Both the position numbers and the translations under genes were made by a program. Under the pieces are notes generated by a model that saw only the letters and a program-made list of their open reading frames with translations, searched no databases and had not been told where the DNA came from. A DNA stretch of 64,000 nt from Kangiella sediminilitoris (lineage in GTDB: Bacteria > Pseudomonadota > Gammaproteobacteria > Enterobacterales > Kangiellaceae): contig NZ_CP012418.1 of NCBI RefSeq assembly GCF_001708405.1, positions 2,012,501 to 2,076,500 on the forward strand. Direction: 5' to 3'. This document shows positions 54,600 through 64,000 of this stretch, piece by piece. The stretch's first letter is position 1. Each line of letters starts with the position of its first letter.

Positions 54600-54812
54600 T
54601 TGCTGCGCTTTTTCTCCCCCTTGGAGTCAGCCGAAGCCGTTATAAAATGATAGAGCAAATTAGGCAGGGAAGCCTAATTTAGTCAAAACGAAACAGGACG
54701 TTTCGTTTGACGGCTCGTAATGATTTTTAATGGCAAGGGTAATCCGAAGGATCTGACGACGGGGGTAGCCTTCTTTTGGTTACTTTTCTTGGCTACGCAA
54801 GAAAAGTAACGT
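54600..54812. repeat. Structured intergenic repeat with three perfect inverted repeats
   Basis: Between the peptidase and efpL lies a 289-bp stretch with no gene. It contains AAATTAGGC/GCCTAATTT (54657-54680), AAACGAAAC/GTTTCGTTT (54686-54708) and GTTACTTTTCTTG/CAAGAAAAGTAAC (54779-54810), all perfect. The GGTAGCC-TTCTTTTGGTTACTTTT part recalls a widespread gammaproteobacterial dispersed repeat. It does not look like a simple terminator. No terminal inverted repeats or target duplication are obvious. Confidence 0.5.
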
Positions 54813-54886
54813 TCAAACTACTATGACTTTCCAATATTTCCCCATAACTATACAATAGCTCAATCTAAACAATTGAGACCATTCCA

Positions 54887-55456
54887 ATGGCAAAAGCTAG
54901 TGACATTAAAAGAAACATGGCCGTTGAACATAACGGTAAATTATTAGTGGTTAAGAATATTGAAGTCAGCAGTCCAAGTGCTCGTGGCGCAGCGACTTTA
55001 TACAAGATGCGTTTCACTGATGTTCAAGCAGGCACAAAAGTTGAACAGACATTCAAAGGCGATGACCAGCTTACTTTGGTCGATCTAACCAAACGCGCAG
55101 CGACCTACTCTTATGACGAAGGCGACAACATCATCTTCATGGACAGCGAAGACTACAGTCAGTACACCTTTAACCGCGAAGATATCGAAGACGAATTACT
55201 GTTTATCACCGATGAAATTCAAGATCTAAAAGTCGTTATCGCTGACGACAAAGTCGTAGGGTTGGAGCTTCCGCAATCGGTCGAAATGGTTATAGAACAA
55301 ACTGATCCGTCGATAAAAGGCGCTTCAGCAACCGCACGAACCAAACCCGCCGAATTTGCTACTGGCTTAACCATTCAGGTTCCTGAATATATTTCGACTG
55401 GCGAAAAAGTTAAGATTAACGTCGAAGAAAAGAAATTTATGAGCCGCGCTGACTAG
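54887..55456 (+). CDS. efpL: Elongation factor P-like protein EfpL (YeiP)
   Basis: 189-residue EF-P paralog. The SPSARGAATLYKMRFTD block places Arg at residue 33, the loop-tip Arg of EfpL, where EF-P has Lys34 for modification. The KOW-like N-domain and two OB domains are of normal length. EfpL helps ribosomes through Pro and other difficult motifs. Two small genes of unknown function follow on the same strand. Confidence 0.95.
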   Translation: MAKASDIKRNMAVEHNGKLLVVKNIEVSSPSARGAATLYKMRFTDVQAGTKVEQTFKGDDQLTLVDLTKRAATYSYDEGDNIIFMDSEDYSQYTFNREDIEDELLFITDEIQDLKVVIADDKVVGLELPQSVEMVIEQTDPSIKGASATARTKPAEFATGLTIQVPEYISTGEKVKINVEEKKFMSRAD

Positions 55457-55470
55457 TTTACTATATTGAA

Positions 55471-55965
55471 ATGGATATCAAGGAAGTCATAAAGTATCAG
55501 AAAGAACGCTATAATGATGAGTTACAGCGCTTCGACCATTTTGAAAATAAATGTTCAAGGTTTCTTAAGTCAATAACTTTAATTTTGGCTCTAATACCTA
55601 TTATTCTAAGCTTTAACCCGAACGTAATAAAGTTTCCAGAGAATATTTGGGAGTTCATTTCTGTCTTATCATTTTTTGTTGCAACAGCCTCACTAATCAG
55701 CTCTTGGTTTCACTGCCTGAGTGCAATTAGAATTGGTGATGTAACTGTCCTACCCTTCGACAAAATAACTACAGACTATCTTTTAGAGCAAGATGACGAA
55801 GTTTCTTATCAACACCTATTCAAATGTTATAACGACACAATTGCAGCTCTGAATTTGGATATTGAAATCAAGTCTAATTCTCTAGAGATTGCTTACAAGG
55901 ATTTGATTTTTTCTGCCTGGGGTTACATAGTACTTTTTATCACCATTTTAATTTCAGGTAACTAA
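55471..55965 (+). CDS. Small membrane protein with three hydrophobic helices
   Basis: 164 residues. A charged amphipathic N-terminus (YQKERYNDELQRFDHFENKC) precedes two adjacent helices (about residues 33-50 and 60-88), then a polar stretch and a third helix near the C-terminus (about 144-162). The layout recalls small membrane effectors such as DUF5706 or SLATT-type proteins, but no match is certain. It is AT-rich. A 36-residue Lys-rich ORF follows 2 bases later. Confidence 0.6.
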   Translation: MDIKEVIKYQKERYNDELQRFDHFENKCSRFLKSITLILALIPIILSFNPNVIKFPENIWEFISVLSFFVATASLISSWFHCLSAIRIGDVTVLPFDKITTDYLLEQDDEVSYQHLFKCYNDTIAALNLDIEIKSNSLEIAYKDLIFSAWGYIVLFITILISGN

Positions 55966-55967
55966 CA

Positions 55968-56078
55968 ATGACGAGCAAGCAACCAAGGAAGCATCAAAAC
56001 AATCAAAGTGACGCCCCTGACACAACGTCTAAAGTGAAAAAAGGTGCTTATAACTCCAACAATAAAAAGAAAAAATAG
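55968..56078 (+). CDS. 36-residue Lys/Asn-rich microprotein
   Basis: ATG-initiated ORF two bases after the stop of the 164-residue membrane protein. It is hydrophilic and basic: it begins MTSKQPRKHQNNQS and ends in KKKK. AGG lies about nine bases before the ATG. Its tight spacing suggests co-translation with the membrane protein. No family known. It is short enough that chance is possible. Confidence 0.45.
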   Translation: MTSKQPRKHQNNQSDAPDTTSKVKKGAYNSNNKKKK

Positions 56079-56150
56079 TAAAATTTATTATGAATTATGC
56101 TGGATAGGATGGGTTAGCTTTATAAAGCGTAACCCATCAACTTATCACAA

Positions 56151-57341
56151 TTATCTTGCTGCCCACTCATACCCTTTACGCCAGACGCCTTCTAATGGCC
56201 CGCGCTTGAAATAGTTAAACCATACAATGACAAACAGTAACTGGAAGCCCCAGATTCCAACGGTATATATCCACAGTTCACTGCGACTGACTTGTCCAAA
56301 CAAGTCGAAGCCGTAACCGTAAAATATTATTCCGCAAATTACGCTTTGCATAATGTACAGGGTAAACGCCATGCGCCCCGCTTTAGCCAATAGGTTCTGC
56401 AACGGCTTTAAGAAGCTGCTTTTACCCCACAGCATGACAAAACCTAAATAGCCTAGAGCTAACACTATGCTACCGATATAAAAGCCGACACTATTAATAC
56501 CAACAAAGACTGAGTAGCTAAAGCCTGAATCTACTAGGTACCAGGTCGCACCAAGCGATATGACCAGTCCTAATAGCAAACCCCATAGTGAAAAGTGCTT
56601 AAGAACTTGCGGTGATGTTAACGCACCTACTTTCCATAGCCCCATACCAAGCATCATCAAGCCACTACAACGCCACAGGGTAAAATAAATAAAATCTAAA
56701 GACTGCCTATCCCAGGCCGCAGCGACTCTACCCGGCGTCAATTCCCACCAGCTACCATTATACTTTTGTGATGCAGCCTGTTGTGCTGCTGTGGCATCTG
56801 GAATCCACCAATCGGGGGTTGCTGGAGGACTCACCATGGCCTGAATTGCATTCCATATATCAGGAGCAACCACACCAAAGCTCAACGTCAAGCCAAAGCC
56901 TATTAACCACACAGCTCCCAAATTTCGTAACCAGAAGACAATAAGGCCACAAAGAGCATAGGCAACTAATATGTCACCATCCCAAATCAAATAGGCATGA
57001 GCCAAACCAAATAGTAGTAGAAAAAGAGAACGAGAGACGAAGGGCTTGGTCGGGCTTACTCCTAATTTTTGGTATTTTCCGACGAACAGCATAATGCCAA
57101 CACCATACAATAACGCCAACAACGTCATAAAACGTTGCTTAACTAAACCATACTCAAACAGCCACACCCATTGGTCGAGTACTGAAAAATCTCCATAAGC
57201 TAATGGGTTATAGCGGATTAGGCTGGGGGTCGAGAAATAGTTAATGTTAATAATCAGGATAGCCAGAATCACAATCCCTCGCAGAACATCTAAGTTACCT
57301 AGACGCTGACTTTTCATCTCCATTGCTTCTAAAGTTGCCAC
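56151..57341 (-). CDS. DUF418 (YeiB-like) membrane protein
   Basis: 396 residues with about ten membrane segments. It starts near LGNLDVLRGIVILAILIININYF, which is typical, and the C-terminal DUF418 block ends FNYFKRGPLEGVWRKGYEWAAR. The start is uncertain: GTG at 57341 or ATG at 57323 or 57317. Function unknown. Monocistronic, upstream of the purA terminator. Confidence 0.85.
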   Translation of the reverse strand: MATLEAMEMKSQRLGNLDVLRGIVILAILIININYFSTPSLIRYNPLAYGDFSVLDQWVWLFEYGLVKQRFMTLLALLYGVGIMLFVGKYQKLGVSPTKPFVSRSLFLLLFGLAHAYLIWDGDILVAYALCGLIVFWLRNLGAVWLIGFGLTLSFGVVAPDIWNAIQAMVSPPATPDWWIPDATAAQQAASQKYNGSWWELTPGRVAAAWDRQSLDFIYFTLWRCSGLMMLGMGLWKVGALTSPQVLKHFSLWGLLLGLVISLGATWYLVDSGFSYSVFVGINSVGFYIGSIVLALGYLGFVMLWGKSSFLKPLQNLLAKAGRMAFTLYIMQSVICGIIFYGYGFDLFGQVSRSELWIYTVGIWGFQLLFVIVWFNYFKRGPLEGVWRKGYEWAAR

Positions 57342-57396
57342 AGTTTTTACCTGTTGTTTTTATAAGAAGCCGGTACTATACATTTTCACCCAACAT

Positions 57397-57426
57397 AAAA
57401 AAAGCGACCCGAGGGTCGCTTTTTTT
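57397..57426 (-). terminator. Terminator after purA
   Basis: Fourteen-bp stem of A7-GCGACCC paired with GGGTCGC-T7, loop GA. It lies 14 bases past the purA stop codon and ends in T7 on the minus strand. Confidence 0.92.
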
Positions 57427-57440
57427 ATAGTAGCTCTTTA

Positions 57441-58757
<1,317 letters not shown>

Positions 58758-58941
58758 CTACTTTTGTAGATGAATCGTTCGTTGCCCTGTATGGACACCA
58801 AACCGCGCATTTTACCGAGAAAAACACCGAAAATCCCCCTTTTTTTATAAAAAAGGCCATTTTTTCAGCGATTCTCTTCAGCCACCTTTATCAGGGTTTG
58901 AATATCAATCATTTATCGGTAAAAACTACAGTCAACTTTAA

Positions 58942-59127
58942 TTAACTGATGACAAATATCCAGCCCAAACCTACCATCATTAGAACTAGCCCCGTTATCC
59001 TCAACTGGCTATCCGTCTTCATGCTCATTTCCATGACTATTTTCTTCCAGGCTTTAGGCGCCAACGTTGGTATCAATCCTTCAAGAACCAGCACTAACCC
59101 CATTGCGATTAACCACTCTTCTGACAT
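58942..59127 (-). CDS. yjeT: DUF2065 family membrane protein YjeT
   Basis: 61-residue protein with two hydrophobic helices (about 5-22 and 43-60) separated by a basic loop. Its place between hflC and purA is the E. coli position of yjeT. Function unknown. Confidence 0.9.
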   Translation of the reverse strand: MSEEWLIAMGLVLVLEGLIPTLAPKAWKKIVMEMSMKTDSQLRITGLVLMMVGLGWIFVIS

Positions 59128-59142
59128 TTTTAACTCCCAATT

Positions 59143-59165
59143 AAAAAAGGCCAGCTAAGCTGGCC
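59143..59165 (-). terminator. Terminator between hflC and yjeT
   Basis: Perfect 7-bp stem GGCCAGC/GCTGGCC with a 3-base loop, followed on the minus strand by T6. It lies after the hflC stop codon, so yjeT either has its own promoter or receives only read-through. Confidence 0.85.
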
Positions 59166-59183
59166 CTATTCGAGAACTATTAG

Positions 59184-60074
59184 TTAATTAACGCCTTTAG
59201 CGTCTTTAAAGTATTTAAAGAACTCGCTATCCGGTTTAATCACTAAAATATCATCCTTGCCTTTAAATGACTCTTTATATGCATCGAGACTTCTCAAGAA
59301 GGCATAGAAATCACGGTTTTTGTTATAAGTTTTGGCGTACATTTCAGCAACTTCTGCATCAGCTTCACCACGACGTGTTCTAGCATACTCATCTGCTTCA
59401 GCTAGTGTCTGCTTCACTTCCGCATCCGTTTCTGCTCTGATGATATTAGCCTTTTGCTGGCCTTCACTTCGAATCGCTATGGCTTTTGCTTTACGCTCAG
59501 AAATAATCTGGTTATAAACATCAGCCAACACTCGGGAAGTATAGTTAACCTTCTTCACGCGCAGATCAACAAGTTCAATACCATATTCACTAACCTTAGG
59601 GTTAACGAAACCTTTGATATCGTCCATCAGATCATCTCGCTGCTCGGAAATAGCCTCTTCCAGAGTACGTTGACCAAACTGGTTACGTAAACCGTTATCG
59701 ATGAATCGCTCCAGACGGCCTTCAGCTTCATTAAAGTCACCGCCAGTTTTCAAATAAAACTGCGAAAAGTCATTAATTCGCCATTGTGCGTAGGTATCAA
59801 CATCAAGGAACTCTTTGTTTTCAGTGGTGAAAACATCTGGCTGTCCATCCATTGTTTGAGTTCGAGCATCCAGCTTAATGACACTCTCAATATATGGAAT
59901 CTTGAAGTGTATACCTGGAGCATAAACCGTTGGCATATTGTCAGCATCACGAGCGACTTTGCTAAATCTTAACTTTAGCGCTCTCTCCCCTTCGTCAATC
60001 ACGAAAATTGAACCGGAAAGAATCAATAGAATAATGACCGTAATAATTGCTATAAAGAAGTTTTTATTTGGCAT
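59184..60074 (-). CDS. hflC: FtsH regulator HflC (SPFH/band-7)
   Basis: 296-residue inner-membrane protein with one N-terminal helix (about 6-26) and a periplasmic SPFH/band-7 domain followed by a helical region. With HflK it forms the large cage around FtsH and tempers its proteolysis. The start overlaps the end of hflK by 11 bases. A terminator follows. Confidence 0.96.
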   Translation of the reverse strand: MPNKNFFIAIITVIILLILSGSIFVIDEGERALKLRFSKVARDADNMPTVYAPGIHFKIPYIESVIKLDARTQTMDGQPDVFTTENKEFLDVDTYAQWRINDFSQFYLKTGGDFNEAEGRLERFIDNGLRNQFGQRTLEEAISEQRDDLMDDIKGFVNPKVSEYGIELVDLRVKKVNYTSRVLADVYNQIISERKAKAIAIRSEGQQKANIIRAETDAEVKQTLAEADEYARTRRGEADAEVAEMYAKTYNKNRDFYAFLRSLDAYKESFKGKDDILVIKPDSEFFKYFKDAKGVN

Positions 60075-61098
60075 TGTTAACTCCCTTAGTATTTTTCATG
60101 ATTTTATCAAGCGGGATGTACATCATGTTGTTGCCACCTTCAACGTCTATAACGACTTTAGAAGTATTGGCTAACACTTGCTCCATCATATCGATATACA
60201 AACGAGTTCGCGTGATTTCAGGTGCTGCTTCGTATTGAGGTAGTAACTGTTCAAAACGTGCAACTTCACCTTTAGCTTTACCAAGAACCTGTGAGTAGTA
60301 ACCGTTAGCCAACTGCTTGATTTCTTCCGCTTTAGAAATGGCTAAAGGTAGCTCTCTATTTCTGTAAGCATCGGCTTCTTGCTCAAGTCTTTTTGCATCC
60401 TGAGACGCTCTATTCACCTCTTCGAAAGCATCATTCACTTCTTTCGGCGGCTTAGCACTCTCAAGAGTGATAGTACGTACTAACAAACCGCTGTTGTATG
60501 AGGTTAAGATTTCTGGAAGCAACGCCTGAAGCTCCGCCTGAATTTTAGCTTTGCCATCGGTAAGAATCGGATCAACATCAGAATTACCGACAACCTGTCT
60601 CAAGGCACTCTCAGAGGCCTGAATCAAGGCAGTCTTTGGGTTTTCCAGATTGAATAAATAATCTTTTGGCTTATTGACCTGATACTGAATACCAATATCA
60701 ACTTCGATAATATTGATATCTTTAGTCAGCATGATTGCACTGATTCTCTCTTCACGGATTTTATCAATATTAACTTTCTTGATTTTCTGGATACCAAAAG
60801 GAAGCCAACCAAGACCGGGGTTAACCGTTCTTGAATATTCACCGAAATGAAGGATGACACCACGCTCAGCTTCTTTGACCGTATAAAAACCTTTAACGAT
60901 GTAGAATATTGCGAATATTACAATGCCAATAACAAGGAAGTTCTTTCCTCCGCCATCAGAATTTTTGCCACCACCAAAAATGCCGCCTATTTTATCACCG
61001 ACTTTTTTGATCAGGTCTTCCAGATCATCGTTGTTTTGATTAGGACGTTTCTTGCCCCATGGGTCTTGATTGTTATTACCCGGTTCATTCCAGGCCAT
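60064..61098 (-). CDS. hflK: FtsH regulator HflK (SPFH/band-7)
   Basis: 344-residue partner of HflC. It starts MAWNEPGNNNQDPWGKKRPN, a Pro/Asn-rich cytoplasmic segment, then Gly-rich linker, a membrane helix (about 50-70) and the SPFH domain. The C-terminus carries coiled-coil features. It lies between hflX and hflC. Confidence 0.96.
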   Translation of the reverse strand: MAWNEPGNNNQDPWGKKRPNQNNDDLEDLIKKVGDKIGGIFGGGKNSDGGGKNFLVIGIVIFAIFYIVKGFYTVKEAERGVILHFGEYSRTVNPGLGWLPFGIQKIKKVNIDKIREERISAIMLTKDINIIEVDIGIQYQVNKPKDYLFNLENPKTALIQASESALRQVVGNSDVDPILTDGKAKIQAELQALLPEILTSYNSGLLVRTITLESAKPPKEVNDAFEEVNRASQDAKRLEQEADAYRNRELPLAISKAEEIKQLANGYYSQVLGKAKGEVARFEQLLPQYEAAPEITRTRLYIDMMEQVLANTSKVVIDVEGGNNMMYIPLDKIMKNTKGVNNAK

Positions 61099-61200
61099 AT
61101 AGACTTCTCCAATGTTTATCTATGAATTCACAAGCTTAAATAAAGTATGGGCATTTAGCCCAAATCCAACCAGTCTCTTGGTTTCAGGACACTTATAGTA

Positions 61201-62490
61201 TCATGAACTCAACACAAACTGGCTTAAATCTTTTCCTAGCTGTCGCCCCAGACGGATCCAGTCGGATTCATCTAATCGAACATCCAGAATCATGTCACCA
61301 TTGTCGCCACTATCTTCGTTTTCAACAGCCTGCAGCTCGTACAGCAACCCTCGCAACCGACCTTCCTGTGGTGGTAGTTGCAACCTGGCCTGAAACTGCT
61401 TCTCCTCTGCCAGTTCTTCAAGTGCCTGCAACAACAGGTCAATACCTTGATCTTCTACCGCCGAGGTCCATACTCTTATCGGTAACCCCTCGCTGTCCCT
61501 ATCTATTCGGGGCTTAGCCCCTTCGATCATATCAATTTTGTTATATACTTCCAGCGTACGTATTTTATCGGCACCAATATCTGAAAGTACTTCCATTACC
61601 TGCTCGATATTCTCGTCTCTGCGTTCACTGGCAGCATCAATAACATGAAGAAGAACGTCGGCCTCTACTGACTCTTCGAGCGTCGCTCTGAAAGCAGCAA
61701 CAAGCTCATGGGGCAGATGACGTATAAAACCAACGGTATCCGCTAAAATAACATCACTTCCCTGAGGAAGAGATACTCGCCTCAAGGTTGGATCCAGTGT
61801 TGCAAAAAGCTTATCCTCAGCCAGTACTTCAGCTTCTGTCAATCTATTAAACAGTGTGGATTTTCCCGCATTCGTGTAACCAACGATTGATACCGTCTTA
61901 ATATTTGCTCTTTTGCGCGAACGTCGACCCTGCTCTCGCTGTCTGCCCACTTTATCAAGACGTTTTTCAATGTATTTAATGCGGTCACGTACTAAACGTC
62001 TATCCGTTTCTAGCTGCGTCTCACCCGGACCACGCATACCAATACCACCTTTTTGCCTTTCAAGGTGAGTCCAGCCCCGTACGAGCCGAGTTGATAGGTG
62101 TCTAAGCTGCGCCAGCTCAACCTGTAACTTACCTTCAAAGGTGAAAGCCCGCTGAGCAAAAATATCCAGAATTAAGCCAATCCGGTCAATCACACGACAT
62201 TTAACTACCTGCTCAATATTTCGTTCCTGAGCAGGAGATAGGTTATGGTTAAAAATAACGACATTGGCATCCGTCGCTTGTTTAGCGCTAAGGATTTCAT
62301 CAATTTTGCCTTTACCAATAAAGAACTTGGGATCGGGCGTATGCCGCTTAGCTGTGATGATATCCATCACCTTCAGGCCAGCGGAGCGCACGAGCTCTAC
62401 AAACTCCTGTAAATCTTCCTGGTTAGCCTCTTGATCAAAATCAATGTGTACTAGAATGGCGGACTCGCCACCACTGTGTCGGTCAAACAA
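61201..62490 (-). CDS. hflX: Ribosome-rescue GTPase HflX
   Basis: 429-residue GTPase that splits stalled 70S ribosomes. N-terminal HflX domain, coiled-coil with GPGETQLETDRR, and G domain with GYTNAGKST (P-loop), DTVGFIRHLP (G3) and NKID (G4). Standard length. It follows hfq on the same strand after about 107 bases. Confidence 0.96.
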   Translation of the reverse strand: MFDRHSGGESAILVHIDFDQEANQEDLQEFVELVRSAGLKVMDIITAKRHTPDPKFFIGKGKIDEILSAKQATDANVVIFNHNLSPAQERNIEQVVKCRVIDRIGLILDIFAQRAFTFEGKLQVELAQLRHLSTRLVRGWTHLERQKGGIGMRGPGETQLETDRRLVRDRIKYIEKRLDKVGRQREQGRRSRKRANIKTVSIVGYTNAGKSTLFNRLTEAEVLAEDKLFATLDPTLRRVSLPQGSDVILADTVGFIRHLPHELVAAFRATLEESVEADVLLHVIDAASERRDENIEQVMEVLSDIGADKIRTLEVYNKIDMIEGAKPRIDRDSEGLPIRVWTSAVEDQGIDLLLQALEELAEEKQFQARLQLPPQEGRLRGLLYELQAVENEDSGDNGDMILDVRLDESDWIRLGRQLGKDLSQFVLSS

Positions 62491-62597
62491 TCAATAACCT
62501 CAGAATAGGATACTGCTTAGAATAGAATAGTGTAATGCTACCCGCCGGAATTAGCCAGCGAGTAGCTAAAAACTCTTACTGGTGATGTCGTTGGATG

Positions 62598-62948
62598 TTA
62601 CAGACCACCCATTGGGCCGCCGCTGTAACCGCCTCCGCTGCCGCTAGACATAGGACCGCCCATTCCTGGACCACCCATGCCACCTTGACCGCCCTGGCTG
62701 TCATTCTGTCCACCGTTCTCACCGTTATTCTGGTAATGGCCTCTGACATTCCGAATCGGCACAACGGTCGATATCGCATGCTTATAAACCATCTGGCTTA
62801 CGGTATTTTTCAGCAGGATTACAAACTGATCAAACGATTCAATTTGCCCCTGAAGTTTTATGCCATTTACTAAATATATTGAAACGGGAACTTTCTCACG
62901 ACGAAGTGCGTTCAAGAAAGGGTCTTGTAGTGATTGCCCTTTTGACAT
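62598..62948 (-). CDS. hfq: RNA chaperone Hfq
   Basis: 116-residue hexameric RNA chaperone. Sm1 motif [18 protein letters not shown] and Sm2 [11 protein letters not shown] are intact; the start is [23 protein letters not shown]. The C-terminal about 45 residues are Gly/Met/Ser-rich ([15 protein letters not shown]), longer and more Gly-rich than in E. coli. It follows miaA. Confidence 0.97.
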   Translation of the reverse strand: MSKGQSLQDPFLNALRREKVPVSIYLVNGIKLQGQIESFDQFVILLKNTVSQMVYKHAISTVVPIRNVRGHYQNNGENGGQNDSQGGQGGMGGPGMGGPMSSGSGGGYSGGPMGGL

Positions 62949-63129
62949 TGTTCTCTCCTGTTATTTATAAAATTTATCATTTCCGCATCAGTTTTTATTA
63001 TTAAAACATTGACGACGAAAGCTAATATTCTTTTACTACTTCTACAAATCTTAATCGGAACTCATTCCACTTTGAAGTGTACATGATTTAATCAAGCAGA
63101 TCGAGATATATCAATAAGATAGATCCTGC

Positions 63130-64000
63130 TCAATTCAGTTTTATTAAGTGTATCACGTCCTGATAAATCTCAGATGATGTCCTTTGAGAGTTAATCCAGT
63201 GCAGGTTAGGCCAGCTTCGTAGCCAGGTAAACTGACGCTTTGCTAATTGCCTGGTAGCGATGATACCTCTTTCAACAGCTTCCTCTAGACCCAGTTCACC
63301 CTCAAGGTACTGCCATAATTGCCGGTACCCCACCGATCTGATAGAAGGTAAATCTGCATGCAAGTCACCTCTCTGATATAGCGATTCGACCTCCTGCAAA
63401 AAGCCCTGCTCCATCATGAGTTCAAAGCGCTTATGAATGCGATGATGCAAAAACTGTCTATCCTCGGGGGCCAATGCTATTTGTGTCACCTCATAAGGAA
63501 ATTCTTCTGGCTCTTGCTCCCGATGTAGCTGGCTTAATGGTTTGCCAGTGATGTAATACACCTCGAGTGCTCGTAGCGTTCGCTGCGGGTCATTTTCATG
63601 GATTCTTTGTGCCGACTCGGGGTCAACCTGTTTTAACTCCTCATGCAGATGAGCCAGACCGCCCTGCTCCAGGCGATTCTGTAATTGATTTCTAACCTCT
63701 GGTTTAGAGTCTGGCAAGTTACTCATTCCCTCAAGCAATGCCTTGTAATAAAGCATGGTGCCACCAACAAGGAGAGGTGTATTTCCATGTGCTGTAATAT
63801 CTGCCATCTCAGTTAGCGCATCTTCACGAAACTGAGCCGCTGAATAGGATTCAGATGGATCGCATATATCAATCAAACGGTGTGGTGCCTGAGCCAACTC
63901 GTCAGCAGAAGGTTTAGCAGACCCAATATCCATCCCCTTGTAAATCATCGCAGAGTCGACGCTGATAATCTCGCACCGATGTTCTTTAACTAGTCGCATG
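63130..64000 (-). CDS. miaA: tRNA dimethylallyltransferase MiaA, N-terminus cut by window end
   Basis: Enzyme that adds dimethylallyl to A37 of tRNAs reading U. The visible part of 290 codons begins in the family's first third: [22 protein letters not shown], then [17 protein letters not shown] and the late [14 protein letters not shown]. The ATP-binding P-loop and about 25-35 first residues lie beyond position 64000. Downstream order miaA-hfq-hflX is conserved. Confidence 0.95.
   Translation of the reverse strand, partial: MRLVKEHRCEIISVDSAMIYKGMDIGSAKPSADELAQAPHRLIDICDPSESYSAAQFREDALTEMADITAHGNTPLLVGGTMLYYKALLEGMSNLPDSKPEVRNQLQNRLEQGGLAHLHEELKQVDPESAQRIHENDPQRTLRALEVYYITGKPLSQLHREQEPEEFPYEVTQIALAPEDRQFLHHRIHKRFELMMEQGFLQEVESLYQRGDLHADLPSIRSVGYRQLWQYLEGELGLEEAVERGIIATRQLAKRQFTWLRSWPNLHWINSQRTSSEIYQDVIHLIKLN

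Noticed and set aside
58838-58856. AT palindrome CCTTTTTT/AAAAAAGG between yjeT and purA
   Set aside because: The stem is almost all A-T and is not followed by a clear T run on the minus strand, so I do not call a terminator.

Overview
The window is a chromosomal segment of a gammaproteobacterium. The diagnostic blocks are miaA-hfq-hflX-hflK-hflC-yjeT-purA, rpsF-rpsR-rplI near dnaB-alr, a complete cbb3 oxidase locus with FNR and HemN, HtpX, OMPLA and EfpL. Base composition leans moderately to AT. The arginine operon uses N-acetylornithine carbamoyltransferase and a fused N-acetylglutamate kinase/synthase. That combination is known from Xanthomonas-type bacteria and, as far as I recall, the marine genus Kangiella. 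With the marine-style pyrophosphatase pair, a Kangiella-like organism is my best guess. The genus is an inference, not proven.

Layout. 1-2.9 kb: a membrane ion-pumping pyrophosphatase divergent from soluble Ppa. 2.9-9.5 kb: an ECF sigma/anti-sigma pair, a candidate structured ncRNA, DUF2333, a PCu(A)C copper lipoprotein, an FAH-family hydrolase, a periplasmic metallo-beta-lactamase-fold protein, OMPLA and an SRPBCC protein. 9.5-13.5 kb: three tandem Sel1-like paralogs behind dusA. 13.6-18.9 kb: a DUF2799 lipoprotein, htpX, a PepSY protein with a 34-residue microprotein, yjbQ, alr and dnaB. 19.2-23.8 kb: eight plus-strand accessory genes that separate dnaB from rplI-rpsR-rpsF. 25.4-29 kb: an Nramp-fold transporter with pxpABC (5-oxoprolinase). 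29-34.8 kb: rlmB, rnr, a small lipoprotein, hldE and a Yip1 protein. 34.8-45.4 kb: fnr, hemN, safE-like, ccoS, ccoI, ccoH, ccoG and ccoPQON. 45.7-52.7 kb: the arginine operon argF'-argG-argE-argBA-argC-argH behind a leader peptide and attenuator. 53-57.3 kb: an S10 peptidase, a repeat cluster, efpL, a small membrane protein with a Lys-rich microprotein, and a DUF418 protein. 57.4-64 kb: purA, yjeT, hflC, hflK, hflX, hfq and the 3' part of miaA.

How the parts fit. FNR acts on the respiratory block: the identical perfect site TTGATCTAGATCAA lies at class II spacing before both hemN and ccoN, so low-oxygen haem synthesis and the high-affinity oxidase should rise together. The arginine operon appears to be controlled by ribosome-mediated attenuation: a 29-codon leader ORF with a CGA-CGT-CGC-AGC-CGT run precedes mutually exclusive hairpins and a U-tract terminator. 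This is the most striking regulatory system seen. Other points for a second look are the Nramp homolog lacking metal ligands beside 5-oxoprolinase, the candidate ncRNA near 4.0-4.3 kb, the interrupted rplI-dnaB neighbourhood and the tandem Sel1-like array. I found no tRNA, rRNA, insertion sequence, prophage or CRISPR array.
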